NCBI GenBank assembly: GCA_032622095.1
Contig: CP136065.1
Span: forward strand, 148,991,577 to 149,055,576
DNA from: Siphonodentalium dalli
Taxonomy: Eukaryota > Mollusca > Scaphopoda > Gadilida > Siphonodentaliidae
Reading direction: 5' to 3'
DNA: 64,000 nucleotides
This document shows, in pieces, positions 25,701-40,700 of the stretch. The notes below the pieces were generated by a model that saw nothing but the letters and a program-made list of their open reading frames with translations, was not told the DNA's origin and searched no databases. Position 1 is the stretch's first letter. Each line of letters begins with the position of its first letter. The position numbers were made by a program, and so were the translations under genes.

Positions 25701-28700
25701 ACCACCCCCTGCAGGCTATTAGAATATGTCATATTCAATTACCGAAACTCAGCAACTGGAAAAATTGATAAAACTGTCAGCCCGTGATAGATTACATTTT
25801 CTTCATTTCAGCTAAAGGTGATGTGCGTGAAGCTCTTGTCAGAGGTTTTCTCTCCATAGATGAAGATATGATGAAAGGTGCGTCTTGTCTGCATTTATAA
25901 TTGCTTTTGTCTTCTTATTAAGGGGGCCCCTAGTGACTCCCTAGTCAGTAAGGTGCATATTACATTAAGACCTCATAAGTCATACAGCACTGACAAAGCT
26001 GGTTTGATTCCCTAAACAATTTGTAATCTACACACAGGAGGTTTTGTTAAGTTTATTTGACTACAGTACTGCTCTAATTAATCGACTTCTTAACCACAGC
26101 AAAGCTTTCCGATGAATGGCAACAAGCCATATTTCCGACTAAATCCTGAAAAGTTACCCATAATTCAGCTGTCGTTAAGAAGTCGATTAATTAGGGCATT
26201 ACTGTATCTGTACAAGTTTGTCAGTTGCTTTTGTGCAGGGACCAGCCTAGAGGACGACTTGGGAGACATCTCCCTAATATATGCCACTTCTCCCTATTTT
26301 TTGTCCCAGGGAGAAGTGGCTTCTCTCTCATGCATACATAATACCATACCAGTATACGTATGTCCCACAGCATATTTAAAATATATTTACTGATTATAAT
26401 GGTGAACATTGAACTACAGTAATGCCCTAAATAATCGACTCCTTAACCACAGCAGAATTATGGGTAATTTTTCAGGATTTAGTCGGAAATATGGCTTGTT
26501 GCAATTCACCGGAATGCTCTCAGTGAGAGCTTTCCGATGAATGGCAACAAGCCATATTTCCGACTAAATCCTGAAAAATTACCCATAATTCTGGTATGGT
26601 TAAAGAGTCGATTATTTAGGGTATTACAGTACAGTCATGGTTACAATGAGAAGTGACCTCCAGGTTTGTTCCTGCTTTCAAAGGGGTCAGTGGTTTCTAT
26701 GCACATTAGAGTTATTTTCCAGTGATATGGCCTAGCGGCTGAACAAGCCTGAGTTTAGTGAGCCTGTCATTAGGATACCTAGGATAGGATAATTTTATTT
26801 ACAATATACAGCACTGCTCAAATTAAGCGACCCTTTTTAACGAGGTGTACATGCGTTAATACCGCGGTGCAATACCACGACATACCGACGATTCGCGGTT
26901 GCACTACCACGCGCATACCGCGGTACCACCGCAACATTCGCGGTACCACCTCACTACCAGCGGTAACGAATGTTGGTACCGCGGTGGCACGCGGTAATGC
27001 ACCGCACAAATGCGGTGACATTACCGCTACACGGTAGCGTTTTTGTAACGATGTTATTGACGGGATTAGATGTCTGACCGTCAATCTTCCAAAATAGGAC
27101 GGCCGTTCTCACGATCTCCGTCCATGATTGTGTACCGCGAAGTGTATTATTAAAATATTGAAATAGATGAAAGCCGAGTATCGGGAAATATAGCCGGCTT
27201 CCAGATTAAGTAAAGGTAAGTATAAGTTACTTTGAGAAAGTAATTTTTAAATTAAATGTGAATATTATAATATTATAACACTTCTAGTCTTGTTTTATTG
27301 CCCAAAAAACCCGTGAATTACACTATTTTGTGAGCAGTGTGGGTTATCGGGAAGGGAACAAATGAATTCGGCCATTTTAGACAGCTCGGTAAATCCCGTA
27401 TATATAGTCTATATCAATGTTCAGATGTACGTGATCCCCAAATTGAATGATAACGATAATATTTAAATAGTTCTCAGAATAAATATAGTTGTTAACTTTA
27501 TTGACATTCATTAACCTCAAATCACAAACACCATTTGTTCGTCTAAAGGGAATTATTGTCCTAGCAATAAAAGACACAAAGTGGAACTGCCGTATATCCA
27601 GGGAAAACAAATACATTCTGTGCAAAAGCATGTGTCACTGATTACGTCATACTCCAGCTGGTATAGACTGGTAATATTGGACACGGGACACTTCAGATGT
27701 CGTCATGTCTTTTTATAACTGGCCTCAATGGGTGAAATAAATATTTGTGTTTTGTTGATGGTGCTATCAGTAAAACTACACACGTGATGCGCGAATAGCT
27801 GATTTGTGTTTTGGACACTTGTATTTTCATTACTTCAATGCGTCCGTTTATCTTACATAATGCTCGTAGAAGGTAGTTCAGATATTTATCGATCTATTTT
27901 GGTATTGCGAATTATATGTGTATTTTGGGGAGCAAACCGCCACGTGGCTTTAAGCAGACAAGGCTCATTCGATCTTTAAAATGTTGTGCACGTAATAGCT
28001 ATTTATAAATATTTGTCGAACAAAAGTGAGACAAACACTCTTTATTGCTCCCATATCGGGAATCACTTTCCAACACCATGAATGTTTTCTTCCGAATCAC
28101 GATTAGATAGGAATATGTGATATAATTTATACTGCGACCCACCGAGAACTACAAGTGCACGCCCTCGCCAAAAGTTGCAATTTCACATCAAACAATGCCG
28201 CCCGACACACACTCGTGAGCTCAATGAATGTTCACGTAACAAAATCAAAGACTGATTTGACAACGTTGTGTCTTTCAATGTCTGGTGTTTTGCGTGTGTC
28301 TTTTGTCGCGCACATTGGTGATGATAACAACTTTGCTGCATGACATGTGCCACGCTTTCTTAGTTATACATTTTATTCCCACCGACAAGAAATCTTGAGG
28401 CGCAAATGTTTGTAAATTGCTTTACTATTACACGCAGGCGTACAATCGTACGTCTTGACAACAATATACTATTTACGCGCCGATTATGTTCAAAAACCAC
28501 TGACGTGGTTAAAAAATATTATAATAATCTGATTTTCTGGTAAAAATATTTCATATATATACATGACACGAGATTAAACGTGATGTACATGTAAATTTGT
28601 AATATGTTACATGTAAACCCGACATGTTCATGTACTTTGCCCATATGTACTCCGATTGCATTATTATTCAGTTATATTCATTACGTATACATAATTATGT

Positions 28701-31700
28701 GCAGCTTACAGGTATTCATTCAATACAAAAGTTATTCATAATCATTTACCCACGATGTGAGGCCTTGTTTCCGATGTGTTCTCTCTCCGCGGTGGAGCGC
28801 TGTTAGCGGTAAATTGAAAGCGGTCATGAAAAAAATAACGCGGTGTACGGCGGTAATGACCACCAATAACGCGGTAACCAACGGTAAAAAATACCGTACC
28901 AGTACCGCGGGTCAAACGCCCTCCGCCACGGTACAGAATGATTACCATGGTATTTTGGTGGTATCACCGCGGTAAGTACCGGCCCATAACCTCGTTAAAC
29001 AGGTCGCTTAGTGAGAGCATAGCTGTACACACATGGAAAGTACAATTACAAATAAATATAATATTAATAGACTATACATGTATATTGTTAGGGGTGATAT
29101 AGTCATGACTGACTCTTCCTATCACCCCTGAATGTGGTTACAGATTATATGATGTAGATGGCAGAATTAATTTGATTGTTTTTTGGGTTACGTTCATCGT
29201 GTGCAGACTGGGTTTTTAATAGGCTTTGTTAGGGCGATGGTATGAAGAGTGGTTCATATGTATAGGCACCTACTTGGTCGACATAATGAATGAATACTAT
29301 GAATATACATGTGTCAGTGGAATTTGCAGAATGAGGTCCCCAGAGGGTGAATTTAGTGATGCTATCCCACATAGCTGGCTAGCATCACTAAATTCACCCT
29401 CTGGGGACCTCATTCTGCTTATCTCATCTTCTCTAGAAAGTTTCTTTATTATCAAATTTCTACAGAAACTTCTTCACATAGATTCTATTTCTTTTTTAGT
29501 TTAGTTTCTCTATACCCCCAAATTGGCAGAAGACACATTGCATAATCGAGGTTCCCAATGGGTGTACATCACAATATTCACCATTTGGATACTTCATTCT
29601 GAGTCTATGTCTCACATAGCAGATGAGGTCATGCAGAATGAGGTTCCTAGAGGGTGAATTTAGTGAAGCTTGCACGCTATGCGGGATAGCGTCACTAAAT
29701 TCACCCTCAGTGAACCTCATTCTGCAAATGACATCTCACTAAACTCAGGCTTGGGCTGAAATGACAATAAACCCCAATAAACAAACATGTTCTTCCATTA
29801 AGATGGAACAAAAGCTGTACCATTTGTATTCACCGGAATTCTTTATTTGGAAACAGAATGTTCGGAAAATGTACATTGCATTATCTTAACATGAAACTGT
29901 TAAAAAACTTTATGTACTGCTTTCTCTTCATTTTAATCATTAAAATTATGTAGTACCATGAATGTTTCAGATTGATGACAGCTCTAGAGTTTCTTCCCAT
30001 AATCTGCAGTTGCCATTTTTACATGCCTGCTGACTAAAAAAAAATGAACATGCACAAACTTTATAATCTCAATATTTATCGAAAAATATATGAAACAAAA
30101 CACGCATTTTCAGCGATTTATCAACAAATTTGTTTGGAAATCTTCTATGTAGGTATGTTTTGAGATACCTCTTTCCAAATTTTTACGTAATTTTGGAGTT
30201 TAGGTTTTTTTTAAAACTGCACATACGTATAGTGTTTGTAACTTCAAATAATAATAACCTCCGTGGCTCAGTCGGTAAGGAGCTCTGCTCCAGACTGACT
30301 CGCTCTCCAGCACTAGCGATAAGGGTTCAATTTTTGCTGGAGTTATAGATATTCTGAATTTGTATCCCATATCGCTATCTGAGGGAGTTGCCAGTTAAGT
30401 ACTCACCGATGGTCGATGGTTTCATTGGGCACAATTGGCTATTCTTCCAGCCAATGAAATCACTGCTAGATTTACCATAGTGCACAAACTTTCCCTCCAC
30501 CAATAAAACTTGCAACGTCGTGATATAGCCCTTGCTGCTGAAAGCAACATTAAACCCCAATAAATAAATAAATAATGAATCACAATTTTGAAGATGTGAG
30601 TCTATTATACCAGTATCTGTGGAAAGAGCTTTCAAAATCAGTCGGTAGCTAAAATAGTAAACTCCAACCAGCCTTTTTTATTTCCACTCATGTATAATTG
30701 ACTGTCCTCTCTGGAAAGAAGATTTATTGATATCCATATAAATATCCTTTCCTTTCTATGAAAGTAGCCATACTTTCATATTGTTTATCTTGAAATGTCA
30801 ATTTAACCCTATCATGACGGGAGCAGCGCTGGTGCAGCATTAACATCTTGACTGCTATATATACTGAGAGAGGACATTGTCTGTGTCTGGGAATAGAATC
30901 ATAATTCACAGGAAAAATTCAACTCAAGACACCTTTTGTTAACACTGAGTAAAACAAAGAGTATAATCATGAACCATTAAGAATACTGACACATTCTCAC
31001 CACCTTCCCTTGCAGCTATAAGGCCACAATAAGTACATTACTAGATTCTCATCAGACTGTTTTTTAATTAGTTGGGGTGGGGAGATGATTTTTCATTATT
31101 TCCAACAGAATTAAACCTTTCTATACTAAATAATCATTGACGAGTAGTAGGAAATGTACAGATAGTAAGTTCAACAAAAAGATGATCCGTCAATTCTCGT
31201 TTGCACACCCTACAAGTCACATCTCTCGTCCGATCACCAAACTTCATTCTGGATCTTCGAGTGACCTCTAGATGGGAACTTACAATTTTTTCCAAATTCT
31301 GTTATAAACATGGCCATCTTGAATTTTACATTTGAATATCAATCCATCGGCAAACCATGCAGCCCAGTATTAGATAGACATACCAACTTTCCGCATTCCT
31401 TATCGCTCCATTAACTGTAACATTAGACATTAGTCCCTCTCCTAGTTGAGATTCAGTGCCATTGACACTTTCATTCCTGAACACCTCTCCAAATGAATGA
31501 TAGACCCTTCCAATGTATACTTTTATAACTAAATGGGAGAATATAGAAAGGGTTAATCATGTGTAGTTCTCGAACTTTTAAGCATAATCCTCCTATATAT
31601 CATATCATTTGCTTTGAAACTGCTCAATTTGATCAAATATGAGTCAACGATGAATTAAATTTCAGTGTACATACTTTAATTTAAAACAGTTAATGCATGA

Positions 31701-34700
31701 GAAAAACATTTACACAAAAATTATCCAAATTAAAACAATTTGAAGAAGAGACAAAATATAGGGTCATAGACAATGACTGGGTTCATACGCCAGTCTGGAA
31801 TCATGAAAATATGCTTGAAATAATTGTTTTGTGTGGCATAAGAGGTGCGTGTCAGTCTAAATATTTAAAAAGTTTTTTTTATTTTATCCTATTCATGTCT
31901 TAAATATTTTCTAAAATCCTAGAAAAGTTTTGGAAAAGGCATTGAATTTTTCTCTTAACGGTATAAACCTGATGCTTGTACCCTGTATGAGAATCTACCA
32001 TAGCAATTTTTATATTGGCCTATAAATATTCACACTTTGGCCTGTCAGTTTTCCCTAGAATGATGTGTTATCATACATTTGTCCATTAACTGTTGTCTTG
32101 ACTCTATCATTTGCTTTACACACATAAATGTTGCTATATTACAGTGTATTACATCCTTTCTGCATCATGCTGTGGTTTATGACTAATTATATCATTGGGG
32201 AAAATACGTGTCTGCATACAAGGATTCACATTTAATCGCACCAATTAGAGTCAGCACAGGCAGTGTGCACTCATATATTGCATACAATCAGTGTATCTCT
32301 GGACTGTTTGATTTTATTATGTCTGTTGCGGTATGTCTGAGTCTTCAATTAAGACATAGCAGGAATAGACATGTAACATAATATATATGTAACATCATTG
32401 CAGACTCGCTGAAATAATAGTATATAGTGACCATGTTTAAGTTAAATATGCTTCCTTGCAACACTTCCAACAACAACAACAAAAAACATTTCTATGAAAC
32501 TAGTTTTGAAGGCATGTTTGCATTAAAGAAACACAAGAGAAACTTCTTGTGTTACTATCACTTAACCCTTCCATGACCTGAGCTTCCTGAAATTGTGCGA
32601 TTCAAACCCTGTGCCAGTGCATTCTCTTATATGCGAGTCTCCCATAGGGAGAATACATTGGCCTAACAATATTTACCTTGACCTTGTAAGCCAGTGCATT
32701 CTCTTATATATGCGAGACTCCCTATGGGAGACTTGCATATATAAGAGAATGCACTGATGCAGGATCTTCAATGCTGAACCAGCGCAACTCCCATCATTAA
32801 AGGGTTAACATATTTACAATAAAAACATATGTGTACCTATAACCGCTAAGAAGTGTAATGTTCTAAAAAAAAAATAGCATTTTCTGTCTCAGTTTGTGAA
32901 AAAAAATTTGGCTGTAAAGTTATTTCACCGTGACAAAATCTCCTGTTAAAAGGTTTTTCTGCTCCAAAATTATTATTTTATAACCCTGAATATGTACAGA
33001 TAGTTCAGTGAAGCAATATGTACAGTAATGCCCTAAGTAATCGACTCCTTAACCACAGCAGAATTATGGGTAACTTTTCAGGATTTAGTCCGACTAAATC
33101 CTGAAAAGTTACCCATAATTCTGCTGTGGTTAAGGAGTCGATTATTTAGAGCATTACTGTACACCAGAACTAAATATATAGCACCTTCATACATGTAGTT
33201 AAACAATAATTCCATCGTAGTAACTATTATTTAACTGGAATTGAACTGGCAACCTTCTATAATTTCTTGATTCCCAATTGGCGTCGAGACAATCCATTAA
33301 AATATAGTTAAAGATGCATAATCTGAATAAACACTCCCAAATGACTATTTCTTTGGCTTCGGGTTAAAAATATTTGATTCGAGGAACCCATCAAAGCTCA
33401 GTGATCAGATATCAATTTTTGAAATTTTTTATTTCTCGAAATGTTTAAAGTGATGGAAAACATTCCGGTATGGTGATCAAATAGAAATGGAGAATAATAT
33501 TGTTCAGAGTAGTTAATTTTTACAAATATTATATCTAAATTGGCAACACACACCGTCATTCTTATATATTAATTAAATGCAGTGACTGCCGATAGCAAAA
33601 TTGTTTTCATTAGTTTATCGCCAATAGAAGCATCCCAATTCGAGTAGTAAATATTTACAATTTAGTGTAGTTCAGGCAATGTTTTCTATGGAGTGGTACG
33701 GTCGATTTGCTTGAGACTTTGGGTGATGTTAGTAGAATGCTACATTCCTCCAGTTGGCATAGCACCTGAATACTAAGTTACCAGTTTCACGCACCCGAAC
33801 AAGTACATAATATGTCTTTAATTATTTGTGGCCCAGAAAAGCGCTGTCAAATCGATGCTCTCAGACAAAATTGCGGATGAAGATGGATAACTCTAAAATC
33901 AAGTGGTAATATGGTCAAATTTTGTGATATGCAAGTGATAATACAGCTATATTTTGTTGAACATCATGTTCATAAATAACACGTTTTGCGAAATTTTATA
34001 CCATAGTTGACAGCGGTTAGCATTATTTTGTTGTAATTAATCGATTCTGATAACAAAAGTGTATTTTGAAGATATGTTGTTGTTGTTGTTGTAACTTGAT
34101 GATATGGAGAACAACTGATCGGATTGAGTACCTTTTATAAAGGTTCACGTATTTCCTAAAACTGTCAGTTGATGGTGTCCAGAACAGTAACTATATATAA
34201 CAGATTTCACAAATATAAATAAAAAAGCCTGCATGTTGACTGAAGTAAAATGTTGTTCATGGCTTCATGCGACACACATTCATCACATGGTGCTAGGCCA
34301 GTAAGCCAAAGAGATCACATGTGCACTTTTCGATTGGCTAATTCATGTTAGACATAAATATTTTGTTGTTTGGTAATCAGGTCACACACTCGCACATGAC
34401 TGGTCATGTGAAATTGGGGTAAACCCTGGCCTATATTCTGAAACAAATGCACATGTCCAGATGGGAGCTTAAAATGTTTAGAGCTATTGTCATGGGTTGG
34501 TGTCCGTGCGTATGTATGTTTAGGATCACCTCATGGGAGGTATCGAATTTGAACAATTTTCAATGAAAAACATGACCACTGGCAGCCATCTTGGATTTTA
34601 CTCTTTGCATGACTAAATCCTTTGGCACAGTCTACAGACTACATCCCTCATCCGATCATCACCAAACTTCATATGGATCTTCGGAGTGACATCTAGATGG

Positions 34701-37700
34701 GAGCCATCGATTTTTCCGAAATCAGTTAAAAAACATGGCCACCACAAGATTTCAAATTTGAATCAATCGGCGCAGCCCGCATTTATTGGAGAATTGTTTT
34801 GAAAATTTACAGGCATGTTTAGAATCACATCTAGATGGGATCTATTGAATTTGAACAATTTTTAGCTCACCTGAGACGAAGTCTCCGGTGGAGCTATAGT
34901 CATCACTCCTCGTCCGTCCGTCCGTCAACTTTTTTAAAAACATCTTCTCCTCTGAAACCATCATACTGAATTGGTTCATATTTGGTGTGAATGTTCCCTA
35001 TGTGACTCTCATTCAGATTTGTTCAAATGAGGTCACTGGGTCAAATAGTTGCGAAGCCAGGGCCATAACTCTATTCCTCCATAGTAATTCTTAGAACGAC
35101 TTCTTTTACTGAACTATAAGGCCGTATGGATTCATATTTGATGTGGATGTTCCCTAGTTGACTCAAATTCAGATTTGTTAAAATGAGGTCACCAGGTTGA
35201 TTAGTTGAGAAACCAGGGCCATAACTCTATTCCTCCATAGTAATTCTTAGAATGACTTCTTCTTTTGAACCATTTGACCGATTTAGCTTACATTTGGTAT
35301 GGAGAGTCTTTGTGTGACTGGGGTTCAGATTTGTTCAAATGGTCACTGGATCAAATAGGGGCAGAGCCAGGGCCCAGGGACATAACTCTTTTTAAAAAAA
35401 AATTAAATCCATGTTTTAAATCCTTGCCCCCTCAACCCCACCCCACCTCCCCCACCACCACCACTGAATGTCCCTGCCACCCCACACCAGATCCTTGCAA
35501 GGTTCACCCATTAAAAGCCTTACACTTTAGTTATATGACATGCCAGGAGCTGACCAGCCTTAATTCGCACAGTGCTCACAGCTGTGTGTCCAGTCATTAT
35601 AAAGTAATTAACTTTTATCTCAATATCCACATTTATCAGGCTGGGAGAGAATGAGGTGTGTGAATGAAATTTAATCCTATGTGTTTACAGCAATCTCGAA
35701 TACAACTCTAACTGTTTGACAGTTTACACATTTTATAATAGTATTAGTATTAACCATTTCATTACCAGAGCTATGCTGGTACAGCAAAAAGACCCTGCAC
35801 CAGTGTATTCTCCTATATATAAGAGAATACACTGGGGATCAAGGAAATATTGTTAGGCCAATTTTGTCAGACATCCAAATAAATCAGACATGTCCTATTC
35901 TCGCAGGGATGTCCCCACATATGTTTGGGGAGGGGGCAAATTTCTCAGATTTGTTCATTGAGATGTAATTTTTTTTCCAAAACCAATTATGTATACTAAA
36001 ATAAAATGAATATAAAATAATAGACCATTGATCAAGAGAAATGAGCTCCTAGTTTTAATATTTGTCCAATATTTATTATTTTATAACAAGGTACTAGTAT
36101 CATGCCAGTGCATTGTCTTATATATATGTGAGTGTCCCATAGGTAGCCTCACCTAAGAGAATGCACTGGCTCTCAAGGTTAAGGAAATATTGTTACTGCA
36201 ATACAGATATTTTTAATGGGGTAACCTGGAAATATACAGGCCAAGCGAAGGACAGTTTCCTTCTTAATATGCTTCCTTCACAAGGACCATCAGGTCTATT
36301 TTATAAAAAGGTGCTTGTGAGATTGGAAATTTCCAACAATTGGGAAAGTTTGAGATGTCAATTGTGTAATTCCAACCTAAGACTTGGGAGTCTTGAGCCT
36401 AGTCGGGAGGGGACTTGTTGGGGGGGGGGGGGGGGGGGGGGTGATCAGTAGTGTACAGTTGGTAATTTGGCCACATATCCTGTTTAGATCTACTTCTTTT
36501 AAAGTGATTATGAAAAGTTCCAACTATTGTGGTCTCCAGAGTCCCAGTCTTATCAGTCTTTGCAGTCTGGTGAGCGACCCCACAGTCATTGACTGTCTTG
36601 TTGATGAAAAACATGGCCGCCAGCAGCCGTCTTTGATGTTACCCTTTGCTTGACTACAGACCACATCCCTCATCCGATTGTCACCAAACTTTATATGAAT
36701 CCTTGGGGTGACCTCTAGAATACACAATGGATATACAAACTTTCCGCATTCCTTATCACTCCATTAACTGCACAACATTTGACATTAATAGCCCCTCTCC
36801 TTGTTACATTGACACCTTCATTTAATTGTGGCATTTGTGTGTGCATATATTAAAATTTCACAGGTGAATTATAAAGTCAATCAGTTTTCACATCAAGGCA
36901 TTTTCTAAGGTCAACCATCACTTTTGAAATTCTTGATATCGCATGTTAAATCTTTATGTGTTTATGTACAGCCTTATTTTGATCGAATGAATGTGACAAA
37001 GGTGAAATTTACTATATACCAAATTTTGAGTCCTGATTTCAGCAGTGAAGATTATGAAGTGTTGCTTTAATTTACTGTTTGTGAAATAAATTTTGTGTTC
37101 TGCTTCCCTTTGCTATAATATGCACAATCATGCATCCAGTCAGTCATGGATTCCACTTTGTTCTTGACACTCTCAGTGAATTAATTGCTCTCATCCCACT
37201 GTAATATGTGATCATGAATCAAAGCTTGGGATCAAAGCTGCTTTGATGAAGCCTATCTGCCTGATTTATCTACATAAATAGATTGCAAACCACAGTCTAC
37301 CACACTCATATTGAACCTGATGTGTATTGATATTCATTCCGGCATGATTGCATGAAAGGGATTCAAAGTTCTAATATGCCCCTTTTTTACGATATAGTAA
37401 AGGACTGTTTCCATGCTCCCTGTGATTTTGTCTGAGGAAGTGATAAAAATTCAATGAATTCTGACAGCAATTGCACCAGATGTCTGAATTTATTAACATT
37501 GGAGATGAATTATTGAAATTTGGTAAAAAATAACAAAACTAAATAACTGCATAAATTTGTCGGAGCTTGTATTCCTTCATTTTCCAGTTAATTTTTTTTA
37601 AACTTTGCAATGAGGCCGATTCGGCATTTTTTTTTACAGTTTTTCTTGACTGCCACGGGCGGTATCCTTTAAATAGTCCCATTGGGTCCGCCCAGTTCTA

Positions 37701-40700
37701 GTTTAGAATACCTATTCTGTTGGTGTACAATAACATTTTATGTTTCAAACATTTTGTGTGGCTTTAATTATATGGATAATAATCATTTGAAAACTTATGT
37801 GTTGACAGTTAATGATCACCTAGCAGATATTGGGGTTCAATTTATTCGTCTTCTTATCAGTTTTCTGTTAAGAAATCTATTTTCATTTAGTTACCGGTAT
37901 GTGTTTCAAATAATGTATCTGACCAGTCTATACAATTGATGAGCTAAAGAAGTCACTCAAACAATTCACTATGCTGCAGTATAATAAGTTAATAACCAAT
38001 GTTTTAAATGATGATTCCTGTAGCATCTCATCAATATCTAGCTAGCAGATGTTACATTATTGACATGTAATTGCATATCAACTGTCAGTCCATGTCCATA
38101 TGTAATAAATGAATCATTGCTGAATATTGCATACCAGTATGCTTATCTGATTTTGTGTTTATAGTATGTCACAAATGTATCTCACTTATAAACTTGGGAC
38201 ATTCAAATCTGGCTTCTGCATTCCCTTGTCTCCTGAGATTGAACTTGTAGTTCTTGCTTTAATGCTAGTGCTTCTGAGTTTAGAGCAATAAAATAAAATG
38301 TGAATGTATTTATCCTAATTCACCCTATATCTTATTTGGAAATGTTGATATCCCCCACCCTGGATTATGGAATCTTGATGAAATTGCGTTTAATCGCAGC
38401 CGTTAGGACAGGTTTAAAAATGGATCCTTCTAAACTTGTTTTGGATTAACAATTCCAGAATTTCCCTACTTTTGGGTATGCCAACAATAGGTAGTATGCC
38501 AAGAGGGGTATGCACCAGGCAATATTCCACCTCTTGTTGATTTTGAAGATTCAGCTTTTAATAATCAGTACAAATTATTGCTGACATCTCTTCAAATCAC
38601 CAGAAGTATATGAAATAAATAGATGAATAAGTCTGATCAACATAAGACAAGATAGTGCCTTCCAAGCAGGGACCAGCCTAGAGGGCAATTTGGGAGACAT
38701 ATTCTCCCTAAAATGTGCCATTTATCCCTATTTTTGTCCAAGGGCGAAGTGACTTCAATCTTATATACCAGTTTGCATATTTCAAAACTGAAGTGTATAA
38801 GTTTACTGACCATACTGGTCTACTTACTCATTACAATGGTAATACAGTAATGTCCTAAGTAATCGACCCCTTAATAACCACATCAGAATTATGGGTAATT
38901 TTTCAGGATTTAGTCGGAAATATGGCTTGTTACCATTCATCGGAAAGCTCTCAGTGAGAGCTTTCCGATGAATGACAACAAGCCATATTTCCGACTAAAT
39001 CCTGAAAAATTACCCATAATTCTGATGTGGTTAAGGGGTCGATTACTTAAGGCATTACTGTATAAAAGGGCTCTTGTATTGCATAATATTTATTGGATCA
39101 CAGAAAGGTGATGTTAGAGAGTAAATAAAACTTCAGTCTCCAGACTGGCCCCCAAGTGGCACTTCTTATTCCCAACATAAGAATATAAACTAAAACCAAA
39201 ACAAGCATAACAAAATTGACCCAAAACCCTGAATACATCTTTAACATTAAAAACTAAATTATGTAACACAATACGTGTAGTACTATCCACAATTTATTCT
39301 CCCGGCCTACACAGAGATGGAGGTTAACACTTCCATGACTTGAGCTTGCTTCCTGAAAATTTGCAGAAACCCTGTGGCAATGAATTCTCTTATGTATGTG
39401 AGTCTCCGATATGAACAATATTTATTGTAAGCCAGTGCATTCTCTTATATATGCGAGGGTCCCTATGGGAGAGAATGCACTGGCACAGGATCTTTAATGC
39501 TGTTTGCCAAATGAAAATAATTTTTGCATTTGGCTAATCTGGCAAGCTGCACGGTGAACCTTGCTAGTATGTTTGTCTCCAACATAATGCTGTACCAGCG
39601 CAGCTCCAATCATGAAAGGGTTAAGTTGATTAGTTAGTCAATGCCCAATCCTATTATCACAGACCAGCAGTCACCTGTATTACATATAAATCTAATCTAT
39701 GATAAATATCTATAATTACAATTCTGCTGCTTACAATAAAGCAAGACAGTTGCAGGACCATATTCTGTGGGTCTCATGTCTCCACGGAATTGGAGGTTAA
39801 ATTGGTAAGTTAGCAAAGGTCTGATCCTAGCATCAGACTGGTAGTAACAACAGATACATAAAAATTCCTTGCATGCCTACCTGCCATATTTCATTTAATG
39901 TCAATCATATGTTTGAGATTGTGCTACCTGTATCAGATATCGACGTAATCTGCGTGATAATATATATATAATTACGATTCTGCTACACTCGTATTGATCT
40001 ACCCTGTTTGTTCCTGATCATGCACACCATCTTGTTGGGACATCATTAAATTCATATTGACTTTACGAAAACATTGATTTTATTTCCCACAGATGAGGCT
40101 CTGAAGGATGATCTAGCTGGAACGACAGCAGTTATTGTTCTACTGAAAAATAACAAGATAATTTGTGTAAGTAGAACAATACTGTAACAGAATAAACAAT
40201 GTACAGTAATGTCCTAAATAATCGACCCCCTAAACCACAGCAGATTTAATGGAAATTTTTCAGGACTTAGTTGGAAATATGGCTTGTTGCCATTCATTGG
40301 AAAGCTCTCGGTGAGAACTTTCCGATGAATGGCACACAAGCCATATTTCCGACTAAATCCTGAAAAATGTGTTGGTAAACATTAAAAAAAGTCAAAGCAT
40401 TGCAAAATATTCTGAAAATATTTGAATTACCTGCACGATCAGCGATGTTTGTTGACAAATCACTGTAACAGTAATGTTTGCATAACTGTGGTTCAACATA
40501 CAAAATATTGTTATTAGATAATTATTTATTGTTAAATAAGAATGAAGTTGATCTATTTCTAATCAATGCATAGGCCTTTACACCCCTCAGGGAAATAAAG
40601 ATAAATGCAGGGGCGGGGGGTCAAAAAGTTTTTTTCCCAGGCACGTATGACGGGGTGGGTATGTGGTCAAGGGGTCCCAAAAGCATTTTTTTTTTTTTCC

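Noticed and set aside
35265-35654. 129-codon frame, the longest in the window
   Set aside because: It starts inside tandem repeat N and continues through a CCACC-rich stretch; composition explains it.
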